Below, in pieces: positions 11,804 to 24,613 of a stretch of 64,000 bases of DNA. This stretch comes from Scleromitrula shiraiana (Eukaryota; Ascomycota; Leotiomycetes; Helotiales; Sclerotiniaceae). The stretch covers positions 372,001 to 436,000 of the forward strand of contig JABELC010000010.1 of the NCBI GenBank assembly GCA_028455995.1, read 5' to 3'. The position numbers and the translations under genes were made by a program. The number at the start of each line of letters is the position of its first letter. Position 1 is the stretch's first letter. Under the pieces are notes generated by a model that ran no database searches, was not told where the DNA came from, and was given only the letters and a program-made list of their open reading frames with translations.

Positions 11804-13956
11804 GTATCCAATATTTCATTCTCATAATTCAAACATATACATACATCCCTTAACCTAAGACCAACCAAAACTTCACAACATCAAGAAATTTAAATGCCAT
11901 ACCTCGAGACAGGATAGCCCAAGTCCTGCCCACGTAGAACACCACAAGCTTCCCATGGTATCCTTAACCTTAAGATATATGTAACAATCAGACTTAACTT
12001 GGGCACATAATATAAAATAACTATACCCACTCCATGCATTATGTTTTTCAATAACACTTATAACATTCAATAGTAAACTAATTATCTACGTTTTTAATCC
12101 TCTAGAATTTTATCTTATCTTCCAAGAAAAAGAACAGCCAAAATCAACGAGAAGACAACATTCTATCCCTAACCTTTTAAACCAACTCTGCAAGATCAAG
12201 GATTAGCCTGTTGAAGGGAAGTGAGTTGTTGGAAGAAGGTGACTTATGAAAGTGAGGTGACTTATTGTAGAAAGATGCAAGTCCTACAAGCCTTAAGGAT
12301 GAAACAAATTTGAATGAGGACGAGCATGAGCTTGTATACCAGATATACTCGTATCAGTCTTATTCCTCACATTCCGATAATCCTCTCACAATGTGACCTC
12401 CCGCGTCAGCGTCACCTCAATCCATGTAAATAAATCTATTAGACAACAGATTAACAACAGATTAAAAGTGCAGAATTAAACCTACCAGCTAATATCACGT
12501 AATCCATATCAAGTAACAAATATGCAACTTACAAAAAGCATTACTTAGCATACATCTATATCACTTCCATACACACTCGCGACACTACCGCCTACCGTAT
12601 ACCCCTTATTTCCCGCTTCGATAACATATATCCAACATGAAGCCTCAGTTTCCAGTTCTGCTTCAAATCTACCGTAATGCCACTCCAACATAACATCTAA
12701 ACAGCATTCTCCAGACTATCGCATCCCTCTTCTCGCCTAACATATGATTTCGGATTTCCTAAAGAGTAACGAATGAATGAATGAATGAATGAATGAATTA
12801 CGAATCTATAAATCTTATATCAACCCCCCCGAGTTGGTCCCCTACCTCTCTTTTATATAATAAGTACCTTCTACTCGGAAGCGACAAGAGATGCATGAAT
12901 GTATGGTGGGCATAGAATATCCTGCATGCATTAGATTTAACCTGACTTGATTTCACTTATGTGAGAAGCAGACCATCTATCTATACCTAAATCTGGTACT
13001 ATCCATCCATTGAATCGAAGATCTCCATCCATACTCACGCTCGTCGAGTAATACCTATTAACATCTAGGTAAGTAAGTAAAGCAAGTCGATGATATTATA
13101 GCTTTCATTTATGGTATATTATGTATGTATGTATATCACGGTAGTCAGATCGCATACACAGAAATATACCCATTTCTTTTACATTTTTAAGAAGAGGGAA
13201 AAATACATGAAAACTATTAAAGTTGAAAGCTAAAAGTTATATTATAAGAAATAGCAAGAGATAAGCTCTGTTCTATTACCGGACATCATTATGATGTATC
13301 GTTTCGTTTCGTTTCGTTTCGTTTCGTTATGAGCTCAAATTCAAATTGATATCCAAACATCCAAACTCCCTCAAAGAACCGACATATTCATATGTATCAA
13401 TTTCTACACTACTCGAGTACACAACATGCCGAATGCAAATACAAATGTAAGCACAAAAGCAAAAGCAAAAGCAAAAGCAAAAGCAAAAGCAAAAGCAAAA
13501 GCAAAAGCAAAAGCAAAAGCAAAAGCAAAAGCAAAAGCAAAAGCAAAAGCAAAAGCAAAAGCAAAAGCAAATACAAAAGCAAAAGCAAAAGTAAATATAC
13601 ATACAGAAAGCTTTATACCCCTTCATACTCATCTCCCTCATCTCCCTCATCTCCCCCAAACCACCCCCCAAAAACAAGTAAGCAGCTCAAAAGATGGAAA
13701 GAAAGAAAAAAAAGAGGAATAACTCTACCATATCATACCATATCATACCATACCATACCATATCATCCATAAAATTCAGTTCAGAAAGAGATAAATTATA
13801 AATAAATAAATAAATACTAAATAATAAATTTAATTCATACACGCATTCCCATCCCTATCCCTATTACCCGAACCAACATATCCAACACACCACACCACAC
13901 CACAGCACAGCTAACCTATCGAACAAGACAACGACTAGGATAGAATAGGAATATAA

Positions 13957-13987
<31 letters not shown>

Positions 13988-14573
13988 GAAGAAAGAAAGG
14001 AAGGAAGAAAGAAAGAAGCGGGATTAATAGATATCTTATCAGATCAAATCATTCACAACCCATAACAATCCATAACCAATCCACAACCAATCCACGTCCA
14101 GAAATTCGAAATAACATTTGAAGAGATTCAGATCCAGATTGAGATTGAGATTATGACATATGTATATATATAAATATATATAAATATAAATAAATATAAA
14201 TATATATCAATATAAATATAAATATATATAAATATAAATATAGATAAATATAAATATATAAATATAAATGTGTGTATAAAAAGTGTATTCATTCATATTA
14301 ATTAAAAAGATTCATCATATTCATATTCATATTGATATTCATATTCATATTCATATTCATATTATCTGTATTTGAATATCAATCAATGATGTCACGCCAC
14401 TCCACGCCACTCCACGCCACTCCACGCCACGCCACGCCACGCCACGCAAGTATGCATGCATGCATATAAAGTAATGTAATGTAATATAATGTAATGTAAA
14501 TATTGCTCCAAACAAAAATTCTTGTCTTCTCTTGATCTTGATCTTAATCTGAATCTTAATCTTAATCTTAATC
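11426..14573. other. Long repeat-rich intergenic region
   Basis: About 3.1 kb without a supportable gene, lying upstream of the coiled-coil gene and downstream of the Rho GEF gene. Simple repeats are dense: (TA)n at 11771-11801, (GAAT)n near 12770-12798, (GTTTC)n near 13303-13328, the AAAAGC array (separate entry), (CATAC)-like near 13725-13765, (GAAA)n at 13952-14014, A+T-rich AAATAT repeats at 14160-14275, ATTCAT repeats near 14315-14362 and CACGCCACTC repeats near 14393-14447. Confidence 0.6.
13455..13590. repeat. (AAAAGC)n hexanucleotide array
   Basis: About 19 perfect units to 13568, followed by a few interrupted ones. Because the unit length is a multiple of three and has no stop in several frames, it creates spurious ORFs of Lys-Ala and Lys-Ser repeats on the plus strand and Phe-Cys on the minus strand. 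Confidence 0.95.
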
Positions 14574-17500
14574 TTAATGTCGTGATGAAGTAGGAGGATG
14601 TTTTTCGTCTCTGAATTCGGATCCGCTTGCAATGGGTTGAGCGTCTGGTTTGCGCCCTGCGGGCCAGAAATCAATGGCTGCTACGATGTCCTCTCCTCGT
14701 TCATCTTCATATGCGTATATGATCTAAGAAATGGTATCATTAGTATTTATTGATTTGAGAAGATAAAATAAGATAATAATAAAGATCCAGCATCAACAAC
14801 AGCATGAACAAAATAAAATCCAAGTGACTTACTTCTCGAGTACTTGTATGTAGCATTCGTATGCTACGATGTGGTACGATATGTACAGCATTCGTCTCGA
14901 TATTTCTGATTTCGATAAAATTGGGTTCAAAGGCGAGTATCCAAGGATATGAAAGTGCGAAGCTTTGGGGTTGGCCTTCCCAATCGATTCTCCAATCCGG
15001 TCTAGCTCGCCAACCATTACGGTTAACGAAGAAGGAAAATTCCGAATAATTGAGAAGGAACTCGCCATTGAGTCGCTCGATATGTATAGGTCTGACGTTT
15101 TCTTTTCGAGCGACAAAATCTAAGGAGGTATCTGCTTGATCCAGGAGCGATTGAGTCTCCAGAGTTTCTAGTGATACGACCTCAAAACCACGAGCACAGG
15201 CCACACAAAGTTTAGATTTGAGGAAATGTATCGAGGAAGATTCTGTTGGGATATAAAACTCTTTGAACGCTTTCAACTCATCTTGACCATTGCTAAACAT
15301 TTTGAAACCCTTTTGTTTCTTCCCCTTCGACATAGCATCATTCGGCTCGAATACTTTGATAGTAGTCGACAAAGCTGAAGACTTGACGCAACATACAAGG
15401 TGACGACCCAAACAAATTCCAGTTCGGAAGAAGTTACAATGACTTTGGATTTTCTTCGGACGCTTGGCTAATGCTGGCTCGTTCGGATTCAATGCAGAAA
15501 GTGGATATGACTGCAGAGATTTTTGCGATAGCACTAATAACAGGTTGTATTCCTCGAGGACATCGATTTGTGTAACATTCGTAGCATCTAGTACTCGAAG
15601 TGGTTTGGCGGCAGTTTCCTTTGACCTGCGATCAGAAACGAATATACCGGAATCTGTGCCATAGATCAATTTGCGACCACCATCAAAGGGAGCAACGCAA
15701 TTGACCCGATTTGCGGTAGAAAAGAAGTTGCTGGAAAGAATAGAACGATTGTAGAAATCCCCACGCTTTCGGAGAATAGCCTGTTGTTCGCCTATATGCT
15801 CCATCCACTTATTCCTCGTTCCGGCGCTATTTGCATATAATGTCAACTCGTAACCCCCTTTTCCAAGATGCCTGAAGGTAATTGGGAAGCCATCCTTCTT
15901 ATTGCTAGTTTCATTTGTGGGCGCTTTGGCAGGGATCAAACTTGATGATGGACGTTTCACGATCCCAAATTTTGGCATGAATTCCTCCATCTCACGAATG
16001 GATAACAGCTCCAGAGGAATGGGACGTCGGTAAACCTTCACTTCTTCCTTCTTTCCTACCATCTTTATACGCACAAGAAGAACGGCATGATCGAAAAGGT
16101 AAGCTTGGATATCAGTTGGATCAGTTGGAGTCTTCTTCAAAGTCCCTTTGTGAATCAACTCTCGCCCATCATCTGTAAGTTTCAAATCAACACGTTCGTT
16201 AGGTCTAAATCGAAGTTGTTCGTGTAATCGCTTCAAATTGAAACGATTCTCTGCTTTCCCAGATTCGGCATTGACTCGAGTAAGGAGCTCTCGAATCATT
16301 TTCATAGCCTTCGGGATATCTTCTTTATCTTTATTGCCATCATCAGTATACTTCAAAACATTATCCAGTAGAAGTGGATAACGAGCAAGTCTCGTTGTTG
16401 GTTTGGTCAAATAACCGTTCAATTCAAGTTTTCGTGATTCTTTTCGTCGTTCTGTCTCATCCACAAATTTGGAAAACGATGGATTCAGGGATCGTTCATT
16501 CTCAAATTCGAATTTACCCGCAAGTTGGTTTGATCCATAGATGATGAATGGCTCAAATTGAGGTACAAATTCGAGGAAAATATCTCCCACGCATTGCACA
16601 ACAGGATGTTTTCGCTGACGTTCCGTAAGTGCTTCTGCAAAACGTGAACTGACACCATGAATACTTGGGGGATCGACAATATTCGAAAATATAGTTCTGA
16701 CAATTCTTTCTTTTCGAGCTTCTGGAATAGGCGATGGAGCAAGTTGATTTGAAGAGCGTAACGGGAGAATCCAAAAATCCCGTAAATATTCGAGATCCTT
16801 CACAAAGTCTCGCTCTGTATACATGATTTCTGATATGACTTCTTGACGTTTCTTTTCTCGTTCTCCAACACTATCAGCAATCTCTTGTGAAACAGTATTA
16901 ATCCAAAGCTTTTGTTCGTCAGGCTCGTCAACATCATGAAGACTTGCTTGAGATTTCTCACGACGAAGTCCAGGCTGTGGCTTCAAGTTCAGTCGGGATT
17001 GTTGTTCCAGCCTACGAGGACAAGCTATGGAATAACATAGTTGATCTCTCGTACAAGTAGGTGAATAACATTCCGTCAGTAAAACAAATACTCCATTGAC
17101 TTCCGGTGCTTCATGGGGCTCGTCCATCATTGTTTCTCGAAATTGATACATCTCAGTGGCCGAATCACGTAACCGATGATCATAAGTAACATCATGGAAG
17201 AATTTTTGTGCATCCAAAGCTCGTCCAAGAAGAAGTGCAAGATTCCTGTCTGTCGTCTTTATTATGTATGATATAATATCCACTGCATCTGCTCCACTGA
17301 AAGCATTCTTGTAGGTGAGGTCGTTTTTCGTTCTATCCCCTACGTTGATCTTCTCTCTAAAGCAATCACCGACTCGCGAAAGCAGAGCGGGATATACAAG
17401 AGGAGCTTTATATCGGGATGAACCGCCAGCTGTGCTACTAATCGATTTGGCTGAGGGACGGTGTGTGAGAGCATCAGAATCCGGCGGAACTATCGTTGAA

Positions 17501-18390
17501 GCCATGGACATTGACCGTGTCATATCTGGCGCAACAGTTGACGCCATACTAGTAGTACGTGTTGCAGTTGCAGGTGCAGAAGTTCTAACAGGAGGCATAG
17601 AAAAGCTTGGTAGTTCCTGAGGCCCACTTCCTGACGTTCTTCGATTTGGAATAACCCGTCCATCTCTAGTCTGATGTTGATCACGATCCTGAGGATATGT
17701 GGTAAGAGACATTGCTCGTTCATCTTGTCTTTGAGGCACGGGCCGTCCTTGTGCCGTAGTCCTGGAAGGTTGCGGTTGATATGGAGCTTGCCGAAAAGCG
17801 TTGGCAGGTGCCTGGTTGAAAGTACTTGAAGGTTGTTGATACATCTGTGGCCTGGGTATATTTGCCATCGACTGAGAACGATAAGGATCTGAGTTGAGTG
17901 CAGGGGCACCACCAGTATAATATCGTTGCTGTGGCGGTCTTGGAGGAAATTGTTGCTGGGGCGGAGGACCACGGGGATCGATGCGCTGTGGAGAAGGATA
18001 TGGTCTGCGATCAGAACGAACTGGCTGTGGTAGGTATTGAGGTTGTGGTTGAGATGAAACTTGGCCTGGAGGTAATGGTCGAGATCCCTGATGATACCCA
18101 TTTGCCATCCCATCCCCATTTGGCATATTTCCTGGCTGTGGTCGATATCCGCCTTGCCCCTGTCTAGGAGGCATTCCACCGTGCATACCAGACATCTGCG
18201 AAGTCATTGTTTGTGTACGACCTTGGGACATATTCGGAGGGGGTATGGATGAAGTCATGGTCTGCGATCGGCCTGGAGGAGGGGCAGCGCCAAAGATATT
18301 TGAGAATGCAGCTTCACGTTGATAGTTTGAAGCATGTCCATATTCATTCGGCCTGCCACCATTTGATCTTCCTTGTTGATAGTCTGCCAT
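14574..18390 (-). CDS. ROM2: Rho1 guanine-nucleotide exchange factor (Rom2 type)
   Basis: Two exons, 18390-14833 and 14723-14574, 1235 residues. The last intron (GAA|GTAAGT...TTCTTAG) adds a conserved-looking tail starting IIYAYEDERGEDIVAAIDF. Domain order: a Pro/Gln-rich disordered N-terminus (1-320), DEP (~325-415, DRTKNDLTYKNAFSGADAVD), DH/RhoGEF (~510-715, beginning RQEVISEIMYTERDFVKDLE), PH (~730-860) and CNH/citron (~890-1180). This arrangement defines the fungal Rom1/Rom2 family that loads GTP onto Rho1 to drive the cell-wall integrity pathway and glucan synthase at the plasma membrane. The start at MADYQQ (18390) was preferred over an upstream in-frame ATG at 18408 because the longer leader is only six residues and lacks conservation; the choice is not decisive. 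Confidence 0.93.
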
Positions 18391-19873
18391 ATTGTCCCTG
18401 AATCTCACTAGATCTTTCGTTCTGCGGCCTATTTTTCTTCTCTTCGGTCGATTTTTGTTGGCCTAGCCAAGACTCGAGGCCGAGGAAATCAATCCTGGCT
18501 GTTGAAGTTTAGGAATATTTCGATTATCCCTTGCAATATGGCCAATTGTCGAATAATATGTGATTATGATATCTGATCGTATTATGTCTTCCCTGAGTAA
18601 CTGAAATTGGTTGAAATGGGTAAGGGAAAGATTTCTTATGGATAGACTTTGTTGATTCGGGGGATCGGGGGGAAGTTGATCAGCTTCAAGCGAATGGCTA
18701 AAGTCGTATTGCGTGTTTTTTTTTTGGACGAACAATTTGTTTCAAAAGATTTGCCCAAGTGCCCAGACTCCTAAGGAATTATTGTTATTTGTCGCAACGA
18801 GAGGATATAATAAATTTTGAATGAAGAACATTAGAGAATGGAATAGAGGAGAAGAAGAGATTGTCTAAATTGTTGTGTTATGTTTTGGAAATGAATTCTG
18901 GGGGAGGGGATTTTGGGGGGGGGGGGGGGGATTGAACTGAAACGGATTGAAATGAAATGAATTGAATGCTCAATTCTTTCTTTTCCCTTCCTCTCTAATA
19001 GAACGGAACAAATTGTTATTATAATGGTTTTTTCACTTTATATTTGAAAATAGTAAGGATACAGGTAATATTGAATTAGAAAAAAATGATATTCAAACCA
19101 AGAACGTTACAATAATTTAGTGAATCATGATTTTATAAGGAGTTTAAGAGTTTGAGAATTTGAGAGTTTGAGAGTTTGAGAGTTTGTGGTTATTTTATTC
19201 GCGATAGATGGATGAGTCTGGTTGATGGATAGATAGTATTAGATAGTATTACTTTTACTGATGATGATGATGGTCGTTCAGGTTAATAAGCCCCTTCTTC
19301 TCCCTTTCTCATATGTATGGCTGGGCTGGGCTGGGTTTATTACTGGGCTGGGCTTATCGGACTCAAAATTCCAAATTCGCCGTTCTGAGATAGAAATGTG
19401 AGATACTCCGTACCGTGACCATAAGGATACGATAATGCCGGATTTGGAATTCAATATCTACTATGTAGTAAATAATATTTATTGTATTATATGAAGTATA
19501 ATAGTAGCATTAAAATTTGTATTTGAAGTTGTTATTTTGACAACTTTTTATTCATTATTTATTATTCATCATTTATTATTCATTGTTTATTATTTATTAT
19601 TCATTATTTATTGTTCATTATTTATTATTCATTATTTATTATTCATTATTTATTATTTATATTGAAAGAATAATTCTTTTATATTAGAATTCTTTTATAT
19701 TAGAATTCTTTTATATTAGAATTCTTTTATATTAGAATTCTTTTATTAGAATATTTTTATTAGAATATTTTTATTAGAATATTTTTATTAGAATATTTTT
19801 ATTAGAATATTTTTATTAGAATATTTTTATTAGAATATTTTTATTTTTATTTTTATTTTTATTTTTATTTTTA

Positions 19874-19904
<31 letters not shown>

Positions 19905-19914
19905 TTTATTTTTA

Positions 19915-19945
<31 letters not shown>

Positions 19946-19966
19946 TTATTTTTATTTTTATTTTTA

Positions 19967-20026
<60 letters not shown>

Positions 20027-20412
20027 TTATTTTTATTTTTATTTTATTTTTATTTTTATTTTATTTTATTTTTATTCTCAGGCTTTACTATGTCCGGGTA
20101 ATAACTCATCTACACAAAAAAAATCATATGCATAGTTTTGAGTGAGCTTGGTGTGAGTCGACCGAGTGATAGTTCTAATAATATAATTCTCTTAAAATAC
20201 GGCAACCTATCTATACCAACAATGGCAATCATAATCTAGCTTCAAGCTTTAGCTCAACCATACTGGTCAACTCGACATTATTGAATCTTATCAAAGCAGC
20301 AATTCAACCATCAACCATCAACCTCCGACCTCCAACCAACAACGGAATCCCCTCCTCTACCACAATACCTCATCATCAACTCCCCACACGAGGATATTGA
20401 GTGTAAACAATC
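18391..20412. other. Divergent intergenic region, repeat-rich
   Basis: Separates the divergent Rho GEF and VMA11 genes. It contains a G14-like homopolymer near 18917-18930, GAGAGTTTGA repeats near 19150-19180, and ATTATTCATT-type repeats at 19550-19660 leading into a large A+T satellite (separate entry). The VMA11 promoter must lie in the ~330 bp after that satellite. Confidence 0.55.
19675..20076. repeat. A+T minisatellite grading into (TTTTA/TTTTTA)n
   Basis: About 400 bp. It starts with 16-bp units (GAATTCTTTTATATTA), changes to 14-bp units (GAATATTTTTATTA) repeated about eight times, then becomes nearly pure TTTTTA/TTTTA. The stepwise change from long to short units suggests successive slippage expansions from one ancestral sequence. 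Confidence 0.92.
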
Positions 20413-21221
20413 ATGTCGGAATCCGATCTCGCCCCCAAGTTCGCCCCGTTCTTCGGTTTCGTAAGTCTTGAAAGCTTCACAGTCTTGTTATTGATCTTAT
20501 CATAAGTATGCTAATGGCTTTTCTTTTTCTAGGCGGGTATTTGCGCTGCGATGACTTTCGGATGTATGCCATCTCTCATATAATCTTCCATCTATCAAAT
20601 CAATTACTGAATCACTTGTAGGCATTGGCGCAGCATATGGAACGGCGAAATCTGGAATTGGAATCGCTGGTGTTGGTACCTTTAGACCCGACTTAATCAT
20701 GAAGGTAAATCACTCCTTGAAGTATGGGAGATACGAAAGCTCCAATGGCTAATTTTATCTTCACATTCAGTCACTTATTCCCGTCGTCATGTCGGGTATT
20801 ATTGCGGTTTATTCCCTCGTCATCGCCGTCCTGATAGCAGGAGACATGTCCCCTCCCACCCAACAAAATTATAGTTTATTCAAGTGCGCATAATCTACCG
20901 TATAAACTCCCAGCAAGTTCTAATAACATATATAGTGGATTCATGCATTTGGCATGTGGTTTGTCAGTCGGGTTGACGGGTTTGGCCGCCGGATATGCGA
21001 TTGGAATAGTGGGCGATATGGGCGTAAGATCATACATGCAACAATCTCGAATCTTCGTCGGTATGGTCCTGATATTGATTTTTGGCGAAGTCTTGGGTCT
21101 TTATGGGTAAGTGATTAAATAGAAATTGAAGACTGTAAATTTGTTTGTATGTTATGATGATGCTAACTTCCATCCTAGTTTGATCGTTGCTCTTATTCTT
21201 AACACAAAGAGCAGAGGATAA
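20413..21221 (+). CDS. VMA11: V-type ATPase proteolipid subunit c'
   Basis: Six exons: 20413-20460, 20533-20563, 20622-20704, 20771-20883, 20936-21106, 21179-21221; 162 residues. The product has four hydrophobic helices. Helix 1 carries the GAAYGTAKSGIGIAG motif, and helix 4 (VGMVLILIFGEVLGLYG) carries the proton-binding glutamate E143. KSLIPVVMSGIIAVYSLVIA and the GTFRPDLIMK segment match the c' (Vma11) paralogue better than c (Vma3), and c' is found only in fungi. It sits in the membrane Vo ring that pumps protons into the vacuole. Five very short introns split a 489-nt coding sequence, and all phases agree. Confidence 0.96.
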
Positions 21222-22738
21222 ATATCCATTCAATATTTGTATCCAATATCGAAGCACAAATTATTTAATATGTGCAAGAAAACAAAAGCTTGCAGTCCAG
21301 TCACACGACTATAACTATATTGTTCGATTAAAAATGAGGGGTGATAGCATTACTAGGAGTTTGGGTCATGTATAAATGGCAGTATCATATCAAATCGCAA
21401 AATATGAGCATGAGCATGGAATATCCGTGTACATTTCTTTACAAAAAATAAATGCCACGCTACCACAACAATAACACACAGCGTCATTATCTCCATCCAT
21501 CTCACAACATGACATCTCTCTCTCGATATCTTTGCCCATAACTGATTAATGCAAACAGTATCAGAAGCCAACGAGTTTCCCACTCTTCCCGATATCTCAT
21601 CCCGATATATCACGTCCAGCTCCCTACGTAATCGGAACACGTCCGGCCACATTTCCCATGCCATTTATCTCCTATCGTTGTGTCACTACTGTCTGTATAC
21701 AGGATTATATTTTTATATATATATATATTTATTTTTCCCCGACATCAGTATTCGTCCTATATGATATATATATGTAAAAGAAGATCTCCTCACCCATCCA
21801 TCCTGTTGCCATCAAAAACGCAATCCCATTCTCTTCGTTCCGAGTCTGGTTTCTCTCTCGTTCGTGATATTCCTTGTTGATTTGGGGGTATGGCTATTTC
21901 GGCTGGATGTCTGGAGGTTGGGTTGTTAGGGTATGGATGGGTATGGTTGCTGTTTATTTATTTATTTATCTATAGCTAGATATCTAGCGAGCGAGCGAGC
22001 GACCGTTTGATAATGTATATTTATATCTATATCTCTCTCCCGGTGCAATACCACATATCTATGTATGTATGTATGTATATATATATGTATATATATATAC
22101 GGTAGAGGAAACTAATACTAATTAATACCAACGCCGGGGTATGTCTGGCTTTAACGATGGTACCAATCTGTGAAAAATGCGTGTTCCTTTTGGGGGGTGG
22201 TGGGATATATGGGATATATGGGATAGAATGAATAGAATAGAATAGGATAGAATGGAATAGACGAATATGAAGAAACGAGCTGTAAATATTGATGGGGGTT
22301 CGTTTGTTGTGATGGTTTTGGGGTATCGTATGTATGGTATGTATGGTATGTATGGTATGTATGGTATGTATGGTATACTAAGTCATCAATATCCGAGGTA
22401 TTTAAAGGAGAAGAGGAAAGAAAGGAAAGAGGTTTATTTTGTGTGTGTGAGTATGTTGATTGGGCAAGGTGAGGCGAAGTGATATATATATTGGTTATCG
22501 CATATCGCAACGGGTTTTTATCTTGTATTGTATTACAAACGACATGTCGTGTCGTGGAGATCATATCTCATGAGTATCTATAGGCGAGTCGAGTCGAGTT
22601 GAGTTCGGGAATCCCGTTGGTTTGTAAAATCTCCTGTTGGTTTGATATGAGGTGAGGTGAGGTGAGGTGAGGTGGCCTCGCTGGGTGGGTGAAGGTGTTT
22701 TGGATCATATCATTCTCCTTCTAAGCCGTTGAGGATTC

Positions 22739-22793
<55 letters not shown>

Positions 22794-24480
22794 AGATCCT
22801 TATCTTTTGAATGAATGGATGGATAGATAAAGAGAATGATAGATAGATAGATAGATAGATGGGTGGGTGGAAATACAATACCACAATACACATAAATAAT
22901 ATCCTATTGATAACTATGAGTATCTATCGAACACACCTGGACATCTCATCTGTTGTAGCATTTGCCACAACCATGGATAAGAAACGAATAACCAAATAGT
23001 TGGGACACTAAGCCACTTTGCCTTCCCTCGGTCATGAATATACTTAATACCATATCAAGCTATTAAAGACTCGATTGACAGATATGGGGATCGAAAGTAG
23101 ACCATTCGTTCTCTTGTGATATGTTGATTGGAGGAATAAGAGCAGATAGATTTTAAGTTTCTATTCAATATTTTGATAACCTAACTGGGCAATTTTTATG
23201 AATCTACTCGAGTAATATTTTTATTTGGTGTGGCTAGTGATAGAAGTCCGATACCGATCCTCTGCATTTCATTACACTTCTTTCAATTTTGTATCTCTCC
23301 CACGAAGGTCTGTCCATCAGTCTGTCCACCAGTGATACCTACCATCATGACACACGACCAACACGACACGATGAAGAAATGCCGACCACAAACAAGCAGA
23401 AGAACCCAGTACAAGGAATGGCAGTTTCAATAACCTTTTCGGCATCACATTAAGCTTTTATCTCTACAATATCATTGGATTCCAACACCGTCACACATGC
23501 CTAATCTGGTAAATTCTACGGCAAACGTCGTATATCCAACCACGACGAGTTCCAATCATAATCCTCGGATACCTACCGACAGGTTATCTAAACAAGTGGA
23601 TTTACATTGCATTGCCTCGTTGACATTAGCATTGGTATATGAAGATGAAGTGCTGGATGATAGGATGTGAATATGAAATGATATTCACAATTTCCTGATT
23701 GGGTATGATGGGAATTGTTAAGTTGATGCCGGTAGTGATCAAATATACGTATATATGGGTAAGGTAGCTCATGCATTAAATCTAAAGCTAAGCGTGCTAA
23801 GTTAAGTACCTTCTTCTTTTGGGTATTTACCCCGGTGCTATAAAGCCTTATTTCAACTCAAGCTTATATATTATACATATTGCGTCCATCGGATGCATCT
23901 GTCCTTGTGCTACCATACTACTATGGTACTATGATACTACAACTATCAAATCGATCAGCTGTCATCTGTCATTTGTATAGCTATGATATGATCATATTTT
24001 GTACTACTTACAAGTTACAACATACTCAGAACTAGACTCAAAAACTCAAGTTCTAGATGTGAGGTAGATCGTCTTCCGAGTGTATACCTCCGAGTGCGCC
24101 GAGAAAAGTTCGTCGAGTTATGTTATGGATAATATACAACTCCTCTCTTTCTTCTATGGTTTATATCTTATCATGGCAGTGCAGTAGTAACATCTGTCTA
24201 TCAGGAAGAGTCTAACCACCCTCCATATTCTTTAGCTTAGTGTAAATTGTCTCGATGATTGAAGAAGACCCCGCATGTATGGATTAAAATCTTCACAGCA
24301 TATCTAGTGCCCGGTTGAATGTCTCTCTCAATTGGATCTGCAACAATGGTTGAATCGTTACTCGATGCATGGTAGGATGTTGTACAAATTCGGACATTTC
24401 ACCTTAGACATATGATCTTCAGGTCAAGCTTTGAGAGATCCCTCGCGAGTTGCGATGGTTGGAATACACTTAGGCATGTT
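21222..24480. other. Long repeat-rich intergenic region
   Basis: About 3.3 kb between VMA11 and the protease gene with no supportable gene. Repeats include ATATAT tracts (21715-21770, 22055-22100), a TATGTATGG nonamer array (about 22329-22376), GGTGA repeats near 22649-22675, (GATT)n at 22738-22791 and (GATA)n near 22838-22860. The right-hand ~1 kb is more complex and probably holds the protease regulatory region. Confidence 0.55.
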
Positions 24481-24490
24481 TCTGCTTGTG

Positions 24491-24496
24491 TATAAG
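24491..24496 (+). promoter_or_regulatory. TATA-like element of the protease gene
   Basis: TATAAG lies about 120 bp before the protease ATG at 24614 and is followed by a long CT-rich tract (about 24550-24605) directly upstream of the start codon. Both are common in highly expressed fungal genes. The assignment is inferred from position only. Confidence 0.4.
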
Positions 24497-24613
24497 AGGA
24501 CAAGATGTCCCTCTCTTGTAGATCTTCATCCTGTTTGAAAATACCTCATTTTCCTCCTCTTTCTCTCTCTCTTTCTCTTGTATTCCCCCTCCTCTCCTAT
24601 CCTACTTTTCATC

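Noticed and set aside
13327..13772. ORFs of 98-126 codons on both strands made of Lys-Ala, Lys-Ser or Phe-Cys repeats
   Set aside because: They are by-products of the (AAAAGC)n array, which has no stops in several frames; there is no coding signal outside it.
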